The position numbers were made by a program, and so were the translations under genes. DNA of 64,000 nucleotides from Moringa oleifera (lineage: Eukaryota > Streptophyta > Magnoliopsida > Brassicales > Moringaceae): NCBI GenBank assembly GCA_021397835.1, contig JAJFZO010000028.1:248001-312000 (forward strand). The letters run 5' to 3'. Position 1 is the first letter of the stretch, and each line of letters starts with the position of its first letter. Under the pieces are notes generated by a model. The model saw only the letters and a program-made list of their open reading frames with translations, made no database searches and was not told the origin of the DNA. Positions 53,417 through 63,476 of the stretch are shown here, one piece after another.

Positions 53417-54090
53417 CTGCGGCCATCATTGATATAATTAAATTGAAACAAGGGAATCAAAAGGAACATTCTCATTAAAGCCTCAAAGCAAGATAGAGAT
53501 TGCAGATACAGTAATTCAAGGATGAAAATTCATGCAAATCATATAGACCTCTCAGATATACCATTTCCGTCAACAGATTGCCCATCATCAATCATGTACA
53601 AAAGCTATGAGAAAATCAAAATATTAAAAAAAGAACAAAAATTATGTACATCACTAATCAGCAAGGAAGAATTCAATAAGAATGGACGAAAAATGAACAT
53701 CAATTCAAAAAGAAAAAGTACAAAATTTGTAAAATGCAAAATATAATCAGGAAATTCCAATATCCACACTAGATAAGAATGAACAAAAATGGAATTCTCT
53801 TTCTTTCTATCGATCTCCATCCAAGCTTTCGTGTCGCTGCAGTTTCAGTCCATTGTTTACTTCACTTTTTTCTGCACAAATTGTCATCATTCAACACATT
53901 ATGAAACTCTTAAAGCTCATGTTTTTATCCTGTCCCACTAATTTTATGTTCTCCATCCAAACTCCCATGTCTCTGCACTTTCTGTCCATCATTTACTTCT
54001 TTTTTCTGCACAAACAGTCATCATTTAACACATTATACCCAGCAGTGGATGCTTCCTCCTCTTTGTCCGGCTATCAGCAGCAAAGAGAAG
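53417..54090. other. 3' flank of a BAHD copy, unit 2
   Basis: Direct copy of 26725-27409 with the same 7TM-to-BAHD-flank join near 53535 and the same internal repeat (53850-53890 and 53985-54030). Confidence 0.6.
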
Positions 54091-54467
54091 CTTTACCTAT
54101 TGATCAGGCTGCATTCTTAGTGCCTGGCATCGAGCGCTCCAGAGAAAGCCTGAGAGGGCTTGAAATGTACTGCATTTAGCTAGAAGTCCATCCTCCAGGG
54201 TTCTTCTCGAGTAGTTGAAGCTTCTCTGGATGAAAACAGAAGGACCTGTAAGGCATTCTTCTTCAGCAAATTCATGCTCGAGAAACACTATCTTAGGTTG
54301 GTTTTGGGCTTTGAGTGGGCTTGTGTCTAGCAAGGGAGGGACACTAAGAGACAGGCCTCGGGCTTTCTCATCCAGGATTTTAGAAACTCCATAGCAGCTA
54401 TTCCATCAAATAAATTGTGGTTCATACAGAGCCAAAGAACAAATCCTCCACATTTGAATCTAGTCAC
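54091..54467 (-). pseudogene. BAHD acyltransferase exon 2 fragment, unit 2 second copy
   Basis: From 54467 the minus strand reads [28 protein letters not shown] (HxxxD kept), then [30 protein letters not shown]. It ends [11 protein letters not shown] and the shared TAG (54097-54333 is one open part). Exon 1 is missing: copia starts at about 54595 in the intron. Confidence 0.83.
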
Positions 54468-54595
54468 CTAGAAAGCATATATATATATATATACACACAC
54501 ATATAAGAATTAGATGTTATACTTAAAACATAATTTTGAGCAATAGAACCGGCAGTTCCATTCATTTTTTTTTATTTTATTTTTTGTTAATTTAT

Positions 54596-55060
54596 ATAAA
54601 AATAAGATCATATTTGAGCTATCCAATCTCAATTTCTTTAGTAATCCTACCAACTTGATTCTCTCTTTGAAACCTCAGATATTACTATATATTTTACTTC
54701 TCTACTGGATAAGACTATATTAGGTTGAAGTTAAGCCTTCTAACTCACACAACAACTTTCATACATGAAAAAATGTTCTTCTTTTGTCTTTGTCATTAGC
54801 AAAATTAGAGTCTACATAGCCTAACAACTCTTGCTCCATAATACCTCATTTCTCACAGTTCAGTCCATCATTTTTGGTCCCATTTAGGTGTCTTGGATGC
54901 CACTTCATCTCCTACTAATCTCCCATTCCTGGATTGGTCATATATCTGCTAAGCAAGCTAATTACATAGCAAAGATGAGGCCCCCCGCAAATCATGGCAT
55001 ACATGACTGAACCCACCGCACTAGAGTATGAAATGTTGATCATTTCTTGTCCTTTCTCTT
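54596..55060 (-). pseudogene. Copia RNase H, 5' truncated at the host join, unit 2
   Basis: Orthologue of 27881-28430 with the identical join to the BAHD intron. The minus strand carries HLCYVISLLSRYMTNPGMGD, then D.NFANDKDKRR segments. No LTR remains on this side. Confidence 0.74.
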
Positions 55061-55930
55061 CAGTTTTGGAACAGTCACTTAAGGAAAATTTAAAATCATT
55101 TCCTAAAGAAACATTCACTCGTTTAGATTGATCCATTAAAAAGTTTTCAACAATCATATGCAAGTAATGTTGTTGAGACAACTTCATGTAACATCTTTTC
55201 TTGTCCCTTTGTATTTGAATACTAAGTATTTTCCTAACCAGTCCCAAATCCTTCATATCAAACTCTTAGCTAAGTGTATCTTAATCATGTTAATTCTTCA
55301 AATGCTACGACTAGTGATGAGCATGTCATCAACGTGGAGCAATAGAATCACAACTTCTCTACTGCCAGCATCATTGAAGTATAAACAAGCATCAAATCTA
55401 CTTCATTTGGAACCTTCTTGGATTACAAAGGAGTCAAACTTCTTGTCCCAATTCCTCGATTATTTTTACGAGCCATATAAGGAGTTCTTCAGCAAGCAGA
55501 CTTAATCTTTTCTCTCTTTTTCTTCAAAGCCTTGTGGTTGCTTCATATGGTTTCCTTTAATTCTGCATGGAGGATAACTATCTTTACATCTAATTGTTTA
55601 AGTTCCCAATTCTCTATTGTGACACAGGCAAGAATAGCTCTTATGGTCTTATACTTTATCACAGGTGAAAAGATTTTCGAACAATCTACACCAACCACTT
55701 GGGTAAAGCCTTTGGCTATCAATCTAACTTTGAATCTTTTATGAATTTCACTAATATGTGCTTCCTTAACTTTATACAACAATTTATAATCCAAAATTTT
55801 CTTGTTTTTGGGTCTTTTAACTAATTTTTAGGTTTGATTTGCATGAAGAGAGCCCATTTCTTTCTGCATTGCTTGATGCCATAACTCTGCCTGTTGTCGT
55901 GTCATAACTTCTCTGAAGCTCCTTGGTTCC
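55061..55930 (-). pseudogene. Copia reverse transcriptase, unit 2
   Basis: The open stretch 54915-55256 gives MKDLGLVRKILSIQIQRDKKRCYMKLSQQHYLHMI. YxDD reads LHVDDMLITS at about 55312-55345, both Asp kept. 55543-55794 holds LIAKGFTQVVGVDCSKIFSPVIKYKTIRAIL, then ENWELKQLDVK. Frameshifts separate the parts. Combines with the integrase at 55931. Confidence 0.8.
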
Positions 55931-57330
55931 AAGCCTTCCATATGCTTGGTAGTGTTAAATGCATAAGCTAACAATTCTCCTTCAACTAAGCTAGAACTAG
56001 ACTCCTCTTGTTGGAATGTCTTAGGGAGTTTTGATGCTCCTGCTTGTCCTATCCCTAGCTAACTGATAATGTCTGATCTGCATATCATCATTTGCAAATG
56101 TTTCTCTTCTACTTCAATTCTGGACTCGTCTAGTTGCTGAAATAAGGGAACTGGGGTATCTTAAGATCCTACCAGATTCCTTATAGCTTCATTGGCCATC
56201 ATGTGCCCCACCTCTACTTCAGATGCTCTCTCAAAGCTAAATACATTTTCAGCAGCTTTTACTTCACCAAGAGCTCCATCTTGTTGACTCAAAGGCATAG
56301 ATGATTCATTAAAAGTAACATCTCTACTTATAATTACCTTGTAGCTTGATCCATGCTTGGTGCAAATTCTATATCCTTTTATACCCTCTGGATAAGTAAG
56401 AAAAATGCCCTTAAGAGCTCTTGAATCAAGTTTACCTTCTCTTTGATGTGCACAACTTGCACAACCAAAGACCCTCAAACTTTCCAAGCTCGGAGGCCTT
56501 CCTTTCCACATTTCTTCAGGTTTCTTCAAGGCTATGGCCCTTAAAGGGCATTTGTTTACCAAATAGTTTGCTATTAAAGCAGCTTCTTCCCAAAATCCCT
56601 TACCTAGGCCACCTGTAAAAAGCATGCACCTTACCCTCTCTATTAAGGTTTTATTCATCCTCTTAGCTACTCCTTTCTGTTGAAGAATAGCCTTTGCTTT
56701 CCCATATCTCACAATTTCTTGTATTTCCTTTTACACCCTCTGGATAAGCAAGAAAAATATTGTTAAGAGCTCTTGAATCAGGCTTACCTTCTCTTTGATG
56801 TGCATAGCCTACATAACCAAACACTCTCAAACTTTCCAAGCTTGGAGGCCTTTCCTTTCCTTGTTTCTTCAGGTGTCTTCAAGCCTATGGCCCTTGAAGG
56901 GCATCTATTTACCAAATAGTTTGCTGTTGAAGTAGTTTCTCCCCAAAATCCCTTACCTAGGCCAGCTATAAAAAGCATGCACCTCACCCTCTCCATTGAG
57001 TTTCTATTCATCCTTTTAGCTACTCCTTTCTATTGAGATGTAACCCTTACGGTCCAATATCTCATAATTTTTTATTCTTTGCAGTACTGATCAAACACTT
57101 TGTTGTAAAACTCCAGCAAATTATCAGCTCTATGTACCTTGCGCTTTTTCTCAATCACATTCTCCATTGTAATCCTTTATTCTTTAAATTTCTCAAAGTT
57201 GTTGTCTTTGTGTTTTAACAAGTATATCCACACCTTCCTCGAGTAGTCATTTACTAAGGAGAAAAAATAAGAGCAACCTCCATGAGTACGAATTTTTTCA
57301 GGTCCCCACAAATCAGCTTGGACATAGCTC
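55931..57330 (-). pseudogene. Copia linker and integrase with internal duplication, unit 2
   Basis: The open stretch 56161-56712 (183 residues) reads QKGVAKRMNKTLIERVRCML, then GFWEEAALIANYLVNKCPLR, then LRVFGCASCAHQREGKLDSR, then FNESSMPLSQQDGALGEVKA. The catalytic Glu of VAERM has become Lys. 56725-57050 repeats 56375-56700, again with AKRM. The N-terminal core (57060-57330) keeps Asp in ADNL..F and has a frameshift at VNDYSRKVW. Confidence 0.82.
56375..57050 (-). repeat. Tandem duplication of about 350 bp in integrase
   Basis: 56375-56700 and 56725-57050 both run from TTTTACACCCTCTGGATAAG to the segment before CCTTTCTGTTGA. They differ at scattered bases. Both carry the Glu to Lys change. 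Unit 1 (35340-35530) has a single, shortened copy. Confidence 0.82.
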
Positions 57331-57905
57331 ATATACAACAATAATCTTCAATCTATGCTACTTTCCCAAGATGCATTGTTCGCAAAATCCTAACCTCAAG
57401 ATCTTCTCATTTCCTAATGGCTACTCAATACTTGCAATCCTTTTTCACTCATATGACTGAATCTTTTATGCCAAATCTAGAAAGCACTCTGCTCATTTTC
57501 AATTGTCACTCTAGCAGCTCCTTGGACAACTTTGCCTTGTAAAACATATAAACCATTTTCTTTCACACCTTTTAAAGCCACTAGAGATCCTTTCAAGACC
57601 TTAAGAATCCCTCTTTTAGCCTTGAAACTATACCATTTTGCATCTAAATTTCTAAGAGAAATTAGATTTCTTCTAAGTTTAGGTACATGTCTTACCTCTT
57701 GGAGAATTTTGGTAGTGCCATCAAAAAACTTGAAAGTAACAGATCCAACGCCTTTAATGTTGCATATCTGGTCATTCCCCATAAGTACTCTACCTGAATT
57801 TGCCTGAAAACAATCTCTCTTTAGACACATGTGAAATACGCTTGCAGAATCATTAATTCATTCTTCAGAATTTCTTATTTCAGAAACAACCAAGAGCGCT
57901 CCTTC
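57331..57905 (-). pseudogene. Copia GAG-pre-integrase and protease, unit 2
   Basis: The open stretch 57477-57830 (117 residues) reads MCLKRDCFQANSGRVLMGNDQ, then GVGSVTFKFFDGTTKILQEV, then NLISLRNLDAKWYSF, then GSLVALKGVKENGLYVLQG. The site just upstream is INDSASVFHM with a stop before it. It is the longest open protease region among the minus elements after 62013. Confidence 0.78.
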
Positions 57906-58800
57906 ATCTTAGCTACCATCCACAACAACATCAGCTTCCTTTCTCTTTTTTGCTTGTTGTTTTTTCTTTAATTCTTTGTGAAATCTTCTAATATGCCTTA
58001 TCTTGCCATAAAAGTAAGACTTCCTACCAGCACCCATAAACTTAAATCTGACGGACTTTTTGATTTATCTTCTACTGCATCCGTACTTGTCAATTATTTT
58101 GTTTTTTCTAGCATTTCTCTTACTATAAGTCTTTCTCTAGATTTGTCATCTTTCACCTCTATTTTATCCTTAAGTTCTTTGGATTTAAGGGCATTTTGTA
58201 CCCCATCTAAAGACAGTGTATCCCTACCATAGATCATTGTATTAGTCGGACTTTTGTAGTTTTGTGGTAAAAAACTTAGTAGTAGTAGGGCTTGATCTTC
58301 ATCTTCGATCTTGATATCCACATTTTTCAATTCCAAGATAATCTTAGAAAAGTTATCTATATTCTTTTCCATTGATTTGCTGGGAAGCATCTTGAATTTG
58401 TATAGCTGAATCTTAAGGTACAGCCTGTTAGCAAGAGACTTTGTCATGTAAAGTTGTTCTAATTTCAACCAGATCTCAGCAGTAGTTTTTTCTTTGGTTA
58501 CCTTCCTTCGTACTTGATCTCTAAGGCATAAAATCAATGCACAATGTGCCTTTTCTAGCAATTTTTTTTTCCTTTCTGCTGGCATAATCATAGGAAGGTG
58601 CTTCTCCCTGGCTAGTGCTTCCATCGGTCCTTGTTGTACCATAAAGGTTTGAATCTTCATCCTTCAAAGACTAAAGATATTTTTGCTTATGAATTTTTCA
58701 ATATCCATCTTTTGTGGATTCCATGATCTTCAATCTTGATTTGATGCAGAAGGTTTTTAAGCTTTGGTAGTGTTTTTCATCAGTTTTCTTAGATAGAATG
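57906..58800 (-). pseudogene. Copia gag, best preserved UBN2 domain
   Basis: The open stretch 58094-58660 (188 residues) reads MKIQTFMVQQGPMEALAREK, then EKAHCALILCLRDQVRRKVT, then TTAEIWLKLEQLYMTKSLAN, then MLPSKSMEKNIDNFSKIILE, then LLLLSFLPQNYKS. This is a nearly complete UBN2 gag. The zinc knuckle downstream (about 57985-58026) has lost all three Cys (SYFYGKIRHIRRFH). The leader continues to the PBS. Confidence 0.85.
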
Positions 58801-58801
58801 A

Positions 58802-58813
58802 GCTCTGATATCA
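58802..58813 (-). other. Copia primer-binding site
   Basis: The minus strand reads TGATATCAGAGC, one mismatch from the initiator tRNA-Met complement, between gag leader and LTR. Confidence 0.85.
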
Positions 58814-58814
58814 C

Positions 58815-59342
58815 TTGTTGGGCTTCAAGCAGCGTTAAACCAAATCTCGAACACTTCTTCACTAGTTTTCTTACCCAAAAAAATAATCAAAATGAGCAGC
58901 ATAATCAATCAACCGACAATATTCACAAAGAAATATGTCAATATAGGATTTTTTTTCTAGAAAAAAAACAAGAATGCATCAAGTAACTAGCAAATAAAAT
59001 TCTACCAAAATAAGAAAGAATACCCCTCAAATCTTTTGTAGATTAACTCACCTGTAAGTGGAAAACAATCTCTATTCCTCTCAATTTGATCAAAAATACA
59101 TACTTCTACTTCGTTCTGCATAACCAGCTTTTACACTGGTTTGAAGGATGTTTCTAGTTAACGTGGCCTAACTAAAGTCCCACTTGCAGCTTCATTAATC
59201 CACCTGAAGCCACTTGATTGGTTCTGCATTTTACTAAGTCTAGTTAGGCCAATTGCATTTAAGCAAAGCAACAATCCTTTCCTTTTCCCTGTAACTTTGC
59301 TGGATCACTTTCAGCAACATTGTCCATCTTGATTCAGAAACA
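58815..59342 (-). repeat. Copia LTR shared by two tandem elements, unit 2
   Basis: About 528 bp. On the minus strand it starts TGTTTCTGAATC after the polypurine-like AACAAGGTGGAGAA (59343-59357) and ends at the PBS. It is the 3' LTR of the element at 59343-63476 and the 5' LTR of the one at 54596-58800. It is the orthologue of 37325-37842. Confidence 0.84.
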
Positions 59343-60120
59343 TTCTCCACCTTGTTTCAATAAAAGTGGTACTAATGCAGACTTTACTGAATCACCAAAA
59401 TAATTCACCATCCGATGCCTATTCCTAGCAACTCCGTGCATCTTCGTAGGTTTTAAAACGGAACAACCTTTTTGGTTCCATACCTAAAGGGTTATTTTAA
59501 GTTTCTATCTTTTCTAGTTTAAGACGACCATCCTCCACCTTTTCTCATATGAAATGGTACTTAAAATCAAGGTGTTTAGTTTGCTCATGATGAACTAGAT
59601 TCTTGCATAAATGTATTAATAATTGACTGTCTGAAAATAAGATCACATTTGAGCTATACAATCCCAATTCCTATAGCAATCCAACGAACCGAATTCCCTC
59701 TCTTAAACCCTCGGGCATTACTACATATTCCACTTTTGTGCTGGACAAGGTTATAATAGGTTGAAGCGGAGCCTTCCAACTCACACAAATACATGAACAC
59801 ATATACAAACAATGATCTTCTTTTGTTTATGTCACCAATAAAATCAGAATCTACAAAGCCTACCAACCCTTGTTGCATAAGACCTCATTTCTCATAGTTC
59901 AGTACATGATTCTTGACTCAAGTTAAGTATCTTAAAAGTCGCTTCATGGCTTGCTAGTCCTCCATCCCTGGATTAGCCATATAGCTGCTAAACGATTTGA
60001 TTACATAGCAAAGAGGAGGCCTGTTGTAGATCATGGCATACATCATTGAGCCAACTGCACTAGAGGATGGAATGTTGATCATTTCTTGTCTTTCCTCTTC
60101 AATTTTGGGGCAGCCACTTA
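59343..60120 (-). pseudogene. Copia RNase H
   Basis: The open stretch 59654-59878 reads MQQGLVGFVDSDFIGDINKRRSLFVYVFMY, with the first Asp kept, then a deletion removes the GCCVSWKA part. The right-hand segments (RPPLCYVIKSFSSYMANPGMED-like) and left-hand ones (SDSQLLIHLCKNLV, SYEKVEDGRLKL) are in other frames. Confidence 0.76.
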
Positions 60121-60950
60121 AAGAAAATTTAAAATGATTTTTTAAGGGAACAATCGCTGGTTAAGATTAACCCATTAAAAATTTTCCAGCAACCTTATGC
60201 AAGTAATGTTGTTAGGACAACTTCATATAACATCTCCTCTTTTCCTTTTGTATTTGAATACCGAGTACTTTCTTAGTAGGCTCCAAATCCTTCATATCAA
60301 ACTCCCTGTTAAGCATACTTTTAACCATGTTGATTCTATGAATGCTACTACTAGTGATGAGCATGCCATCGACGTAAAGCAACAGCATCACACCTTTACT
60401 ACTGCTAGCATCCTTGAAGTATAAACATGCATCATAGCTACTTCCTTTGGAACCTTCTTAGATTAAAAGTAGTCAAACTTCTTGTATTATTGCCTAGCTT
60501 ATTTTTTCAAGTCATACAAGAATTTCTTAAGCACATAAACTTGATTTTCTCTTCCTTTTTCTTCAAAGGCTTCTGTTTGCTTCATATAGATGTTTTCCCC
60601 TAATTCTCCAAGAAGAAAAGCTGTCTTTATATATAATTGTTTAAGCTCATAGTTTCCATTGTGATATTGGCTTGAATAGCTCTTATGCTCTTATACTTAA
60701 CAATTGATGAAAGTTTTCTGAACCCTTGGCTACCAATCAAGCCTTAATCTTTAGGGAATTCCACCACTATCTGCATCCCCAACTTTATACACCCATTTGT
60801 AGTCCACTATTTTCTTGTTTTTCAGTCTTTTAAATAATTTTCAAGTTTCATTTTCATGAAGAGAGTCTATTGTTCCAGCGTTACTTGATGTCATAACTCT
60901 ACTTGTTGTCCTGTTAGAGCTTCTCCGAAGTTCCTTAGTTCTAAGCCTTT
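60121..60950 (-). pseudogene. Copia reverse transcriptase
   Basis: At 60350-60385 the minus strand reads LLYVDGMLITSSSI: the second Asp of YxDD is Gly, as in the orthologue at 38858, so the change predates the unit duplication. KKEEKIKFMCLRNSCMT and the RT entry follow with shifts. Confidence 0.72.
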
Positions 60951-61990
60951 CATATGCTCAGTAGTATTCAAAGCATAAGCCAATAATTCTCCTTCAACTA
61001 AGCTGGAACTAGACTCCTCTTGTTGGAATTTCTTAGGGGGTTTAATGTTCCTTCTTGTCCTGTCTCTAGCTAACTAATAATATCCTATTTGCATATCATC
61101 ATTCGTAAAGGTTTCTTCTTCTGCTTTTATTTTGGACTGGTTTGGTCTCTGAGATAAGGTTGTTGTGGTATCCTAGGATCTTTGGAGATGTCTTGTCAGC
61201 TTCATTGGTCATCTAGGCTCCACCTCTACTTCATATACTCTCTCAAAACTAGATACATTTTCAGTAGCTTCATTAAGAGGTCCAACTTGTTGACTAAAAG
61301 GCATAGATGCTTCATTAAAAGCAATATCTTTGCTTATAATTGTCTTCTAGCTTGATCCATGCTTGATACAGATTCTATATCCTTTCACACCTTTAGGATA
61401 AGCAAAAAAAATGCCCTTAACAGCCCTTGGATCAAGCTTACCTTCTCTTTGATGTGCAAAGGCTCCCCAACCAAAGCCCCTCAAATGTTTCAAGGTTGGA
61501 GGCCTTCCTTTCTATGTTTCTCAAGTTGTTTTCTAGCCTATGGCCCTTGAAGGGCATCTGTTTGCCAAATAGGCTACTATTAAGATAGCTTTTTCCCAAA
61601 ATCCCTTACTTAGGAAAGTTGACAAAAGCATGCACAACACCCTCTCCATTAAGGTTCTACTCATCCTCTCAGTTACTCCCCTTTGTTGCGAAGTAACCTT
61701 TACTATCCGGTATCTCACAATTCCTTGTTCTTTGTAGCACTGATTAAATGTTTTGTTGCAAAACTCTAGCCCACTATCACTTTTCTGTACCTTGATCTTT
61801 TTCTTAATTTGATTCTCCATCTCAATCCTTTATTTTTTGAATTTCTCAAAGTTGTCGTCTTTGTGTCTCAGCAAGTATATCCACACCATCCTTGAGTAGG
61901 AATTCTTTCACGTCGCCATTGATCATCTTAGATATAGTCCATAATTCCTTTGTACCAATGTTCACTTCCAACAGTAATCTTTAATCTATG
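60951..61990 (-). pseudogene. Copia linker and integrase
   Basis: The open stretch 61533-61820 reads ENQIKKKIKVQKSDSGLEFC (second catalytic Asp kept), then VTSQQRGVTERMSRTLMERV (Glu kept), then LSKGFWEKAILIVAYLANRC. The C-terminal core and linker (61300-61530) carry FNEASMPFSQQVGPLNE in other frames. The N-terminal core at 61900 is deleted around VDDYS as in unit 1 (40430). Confidence 0.8.
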
Positions 61991-62580
61991 CTGCTTTCCC
62001 AAGATGCATTGTTCACAAAATCCTAACTTTGAGATCTTCTTCTTTTCCTAATAGACCTTGTCTACTCAATACTTGTAATGCTTTTTTACTCATATGACCA
62101 AATCTTTTATGCCAAAGCTTAGAAGCACTCTGCCCATCTCTAGGAGCTCCTTGGACAACTTTATCTTGTAAAACATATAAACTATTTTCTTTAACACCTT
62201 TTAAAGCCACTAAAGATCCTTTCAAGACCTTAGGAATCCTTCTTTCAGCCTTGAAACGATTCCCTTTTGCATCCAAATTTCTAAGAGAAATTACATTTCT
62301 TGTAAGTTGAGGTACATGTCTTACCTCTTGGAGAATTTTGGTAGTGCTTTCCTGTAACACGAAAGCAATAGATCCAATACCTTTAATGTTGCATGATTGG
62401 TCATTCCCCATAATTACTCTACCTGAATTTATCTGCGTGCAATCCAGAAAACAATCCCTTCTTAGACACATGTGAAATGTGCATGCAGAATCCATAATTT
62501 GTTCTTTAGAATTTCTTGTTTCAGAAATAGCCAAGAGCTCTCCTTCATCTGAACTGCCTCCCACAACAACAATGACTTCC
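61991..62580 (-). pseudogene. Copia protease and GAG-pre-integrase, longest open copy
   Basis: The open stretch 62013-62564 (183 residues) reads SDEGELLAISETRNSKEQ, then IMDSACTFHM (catalytic Asp, DSA form), then INSGRVIMGNDQSCNIKGIG, then RHVPQLTRNVISLRNLDAKG, then ENSLYVLQDK, then KLWHKRFGHMSKKALQVLSR, the HHCC start of integrase. No break in 183 codons, so this part decayed least. Confidence 0.82.
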
Positions 62581-62978
62581 TTTCCCTATTGTTCTTGTAT
62601 TTTTCTTTAACTCTTTGCAGAATCTTCTGATATGCCCTATCATACCACAAAAGTAGCATTTCCTGTCAGCACCTTAGACTTGGATCTGGCCAGATTTTTT
62701 GATTTATCTTTTACTGCATGCTTATTTGTGAATTATTTTCTCTTTTTTGGCCTTCCTCTTACTGTGAGTCCTTCCTAGATTTGTCTTCTTTGGCCTCCAG
62801 TAGTTGATGTACGAAAAGGGTTCACATCTTCATCCTCTAGAGACCAAAGTCATTTTTGCTTGTGAATTTTTCAATGTGGATCTTGATGGATGCCATGATC
62901 ACAACTTCAATCTTGGTTTGATGCAGAAGGTTCTTAGGGTCTAGTGGTATTTCTCGATAATTTTCTTGGATTGAATGA
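62581..62978 (-). pseudogene. Copia gag with most of UBN2 deleted, unit 2
   Basis: The zinc knuckle at 62617-62658 reads CYFCGMIGHIRRFC with all ligands kept. At about 62800 the basic tail joins to the gag start and leader, the same junction as at 41325. The UBN2 domain is missing. Confidence 0.76.
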
Positions 62979-62990
62979 GCTTTGGTACCA
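62979..62990 (-). other. Copia primer-binding site
   Basis: The minus strand reads TGGTACCAAAGC, two mismatches from the initiator tRNA-Met complement. Confidence 0.8.
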
Positions 62991-62991
62991 C

Positions 62992-63476
62992 TTATTGGAA
63001 TGCAAGCTGTGTCAAACTAAATCTTGAACAATTTTTGATCAGTTATCTTAACCAGAAAATTACCAAAATGAGTAGAAGAATCAATTAATCTGTAATATTC
63101 ATAAAAAAAATTATATCAATAGAGGATTTTTTCAAGAAAAAGAATAAGAATGCACTAAGTAACTAGCAAACAAGTTTCTACCCAAATAAGAAATGATACC
63201 GCTCAAATTTTTTTTTATAGATTAACTTGCTCTAACTGGAATAACATTCTCTATTCCTCTCAATTTGATCAAAGAGAGATACTATTACTCAGTTCTGCAT
63301 AATCGACTTTTATACTAATTTGCAGGATGTTTCTACTTGATGTGGCCTAACTAAAGTCTAGCTGGCAGTTTCATTAATCCACCTAAAGCCTCTTGATTGT
63401 CTGTATTTTACTAAGTCCAGCTAGGCCAACTGCATTGAAGCAAAGCAACAATCTTTTCCTTTTTTTAGTAACTTTG
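62992..63476 (-). repeat. Copia LTR truncated at its U3 end
   Basis: It matches 58815-59342 up to GTAACTTTGC and is then replaced by spacer. The same truncation point is seen at 51115. It is the reference that shows how 41523-41663 and 51115-51455 once fitted together. Confidence 0.82.

Larger units (their letters stand above)
41664..63476 (+). repeat. Tandem duplication, unit 2 (about 21.8 kb)
   Basis: It holds the host block (41664-54595, first part inverted) followed by a minus copia array (54596-63476). It shares with unit 1 the BAHD, MTP, unknown-gene and 7TM fragments, the BAHD-copia join and the last two copia elements. It lacks the extra deleted copia units of unit 1 and has about 2 kb extra at 46031-48190. 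Confidence 0.8.

Noticed and set aside
57532..57807. Plus-strand open frames antisense to copia protease (also 36061-36378, 16988-17260, 40689-40913)
   Set aside because: They are exact antisense shadows of the protease/GAG-pre-integrase region, which is the recognised coding strand.
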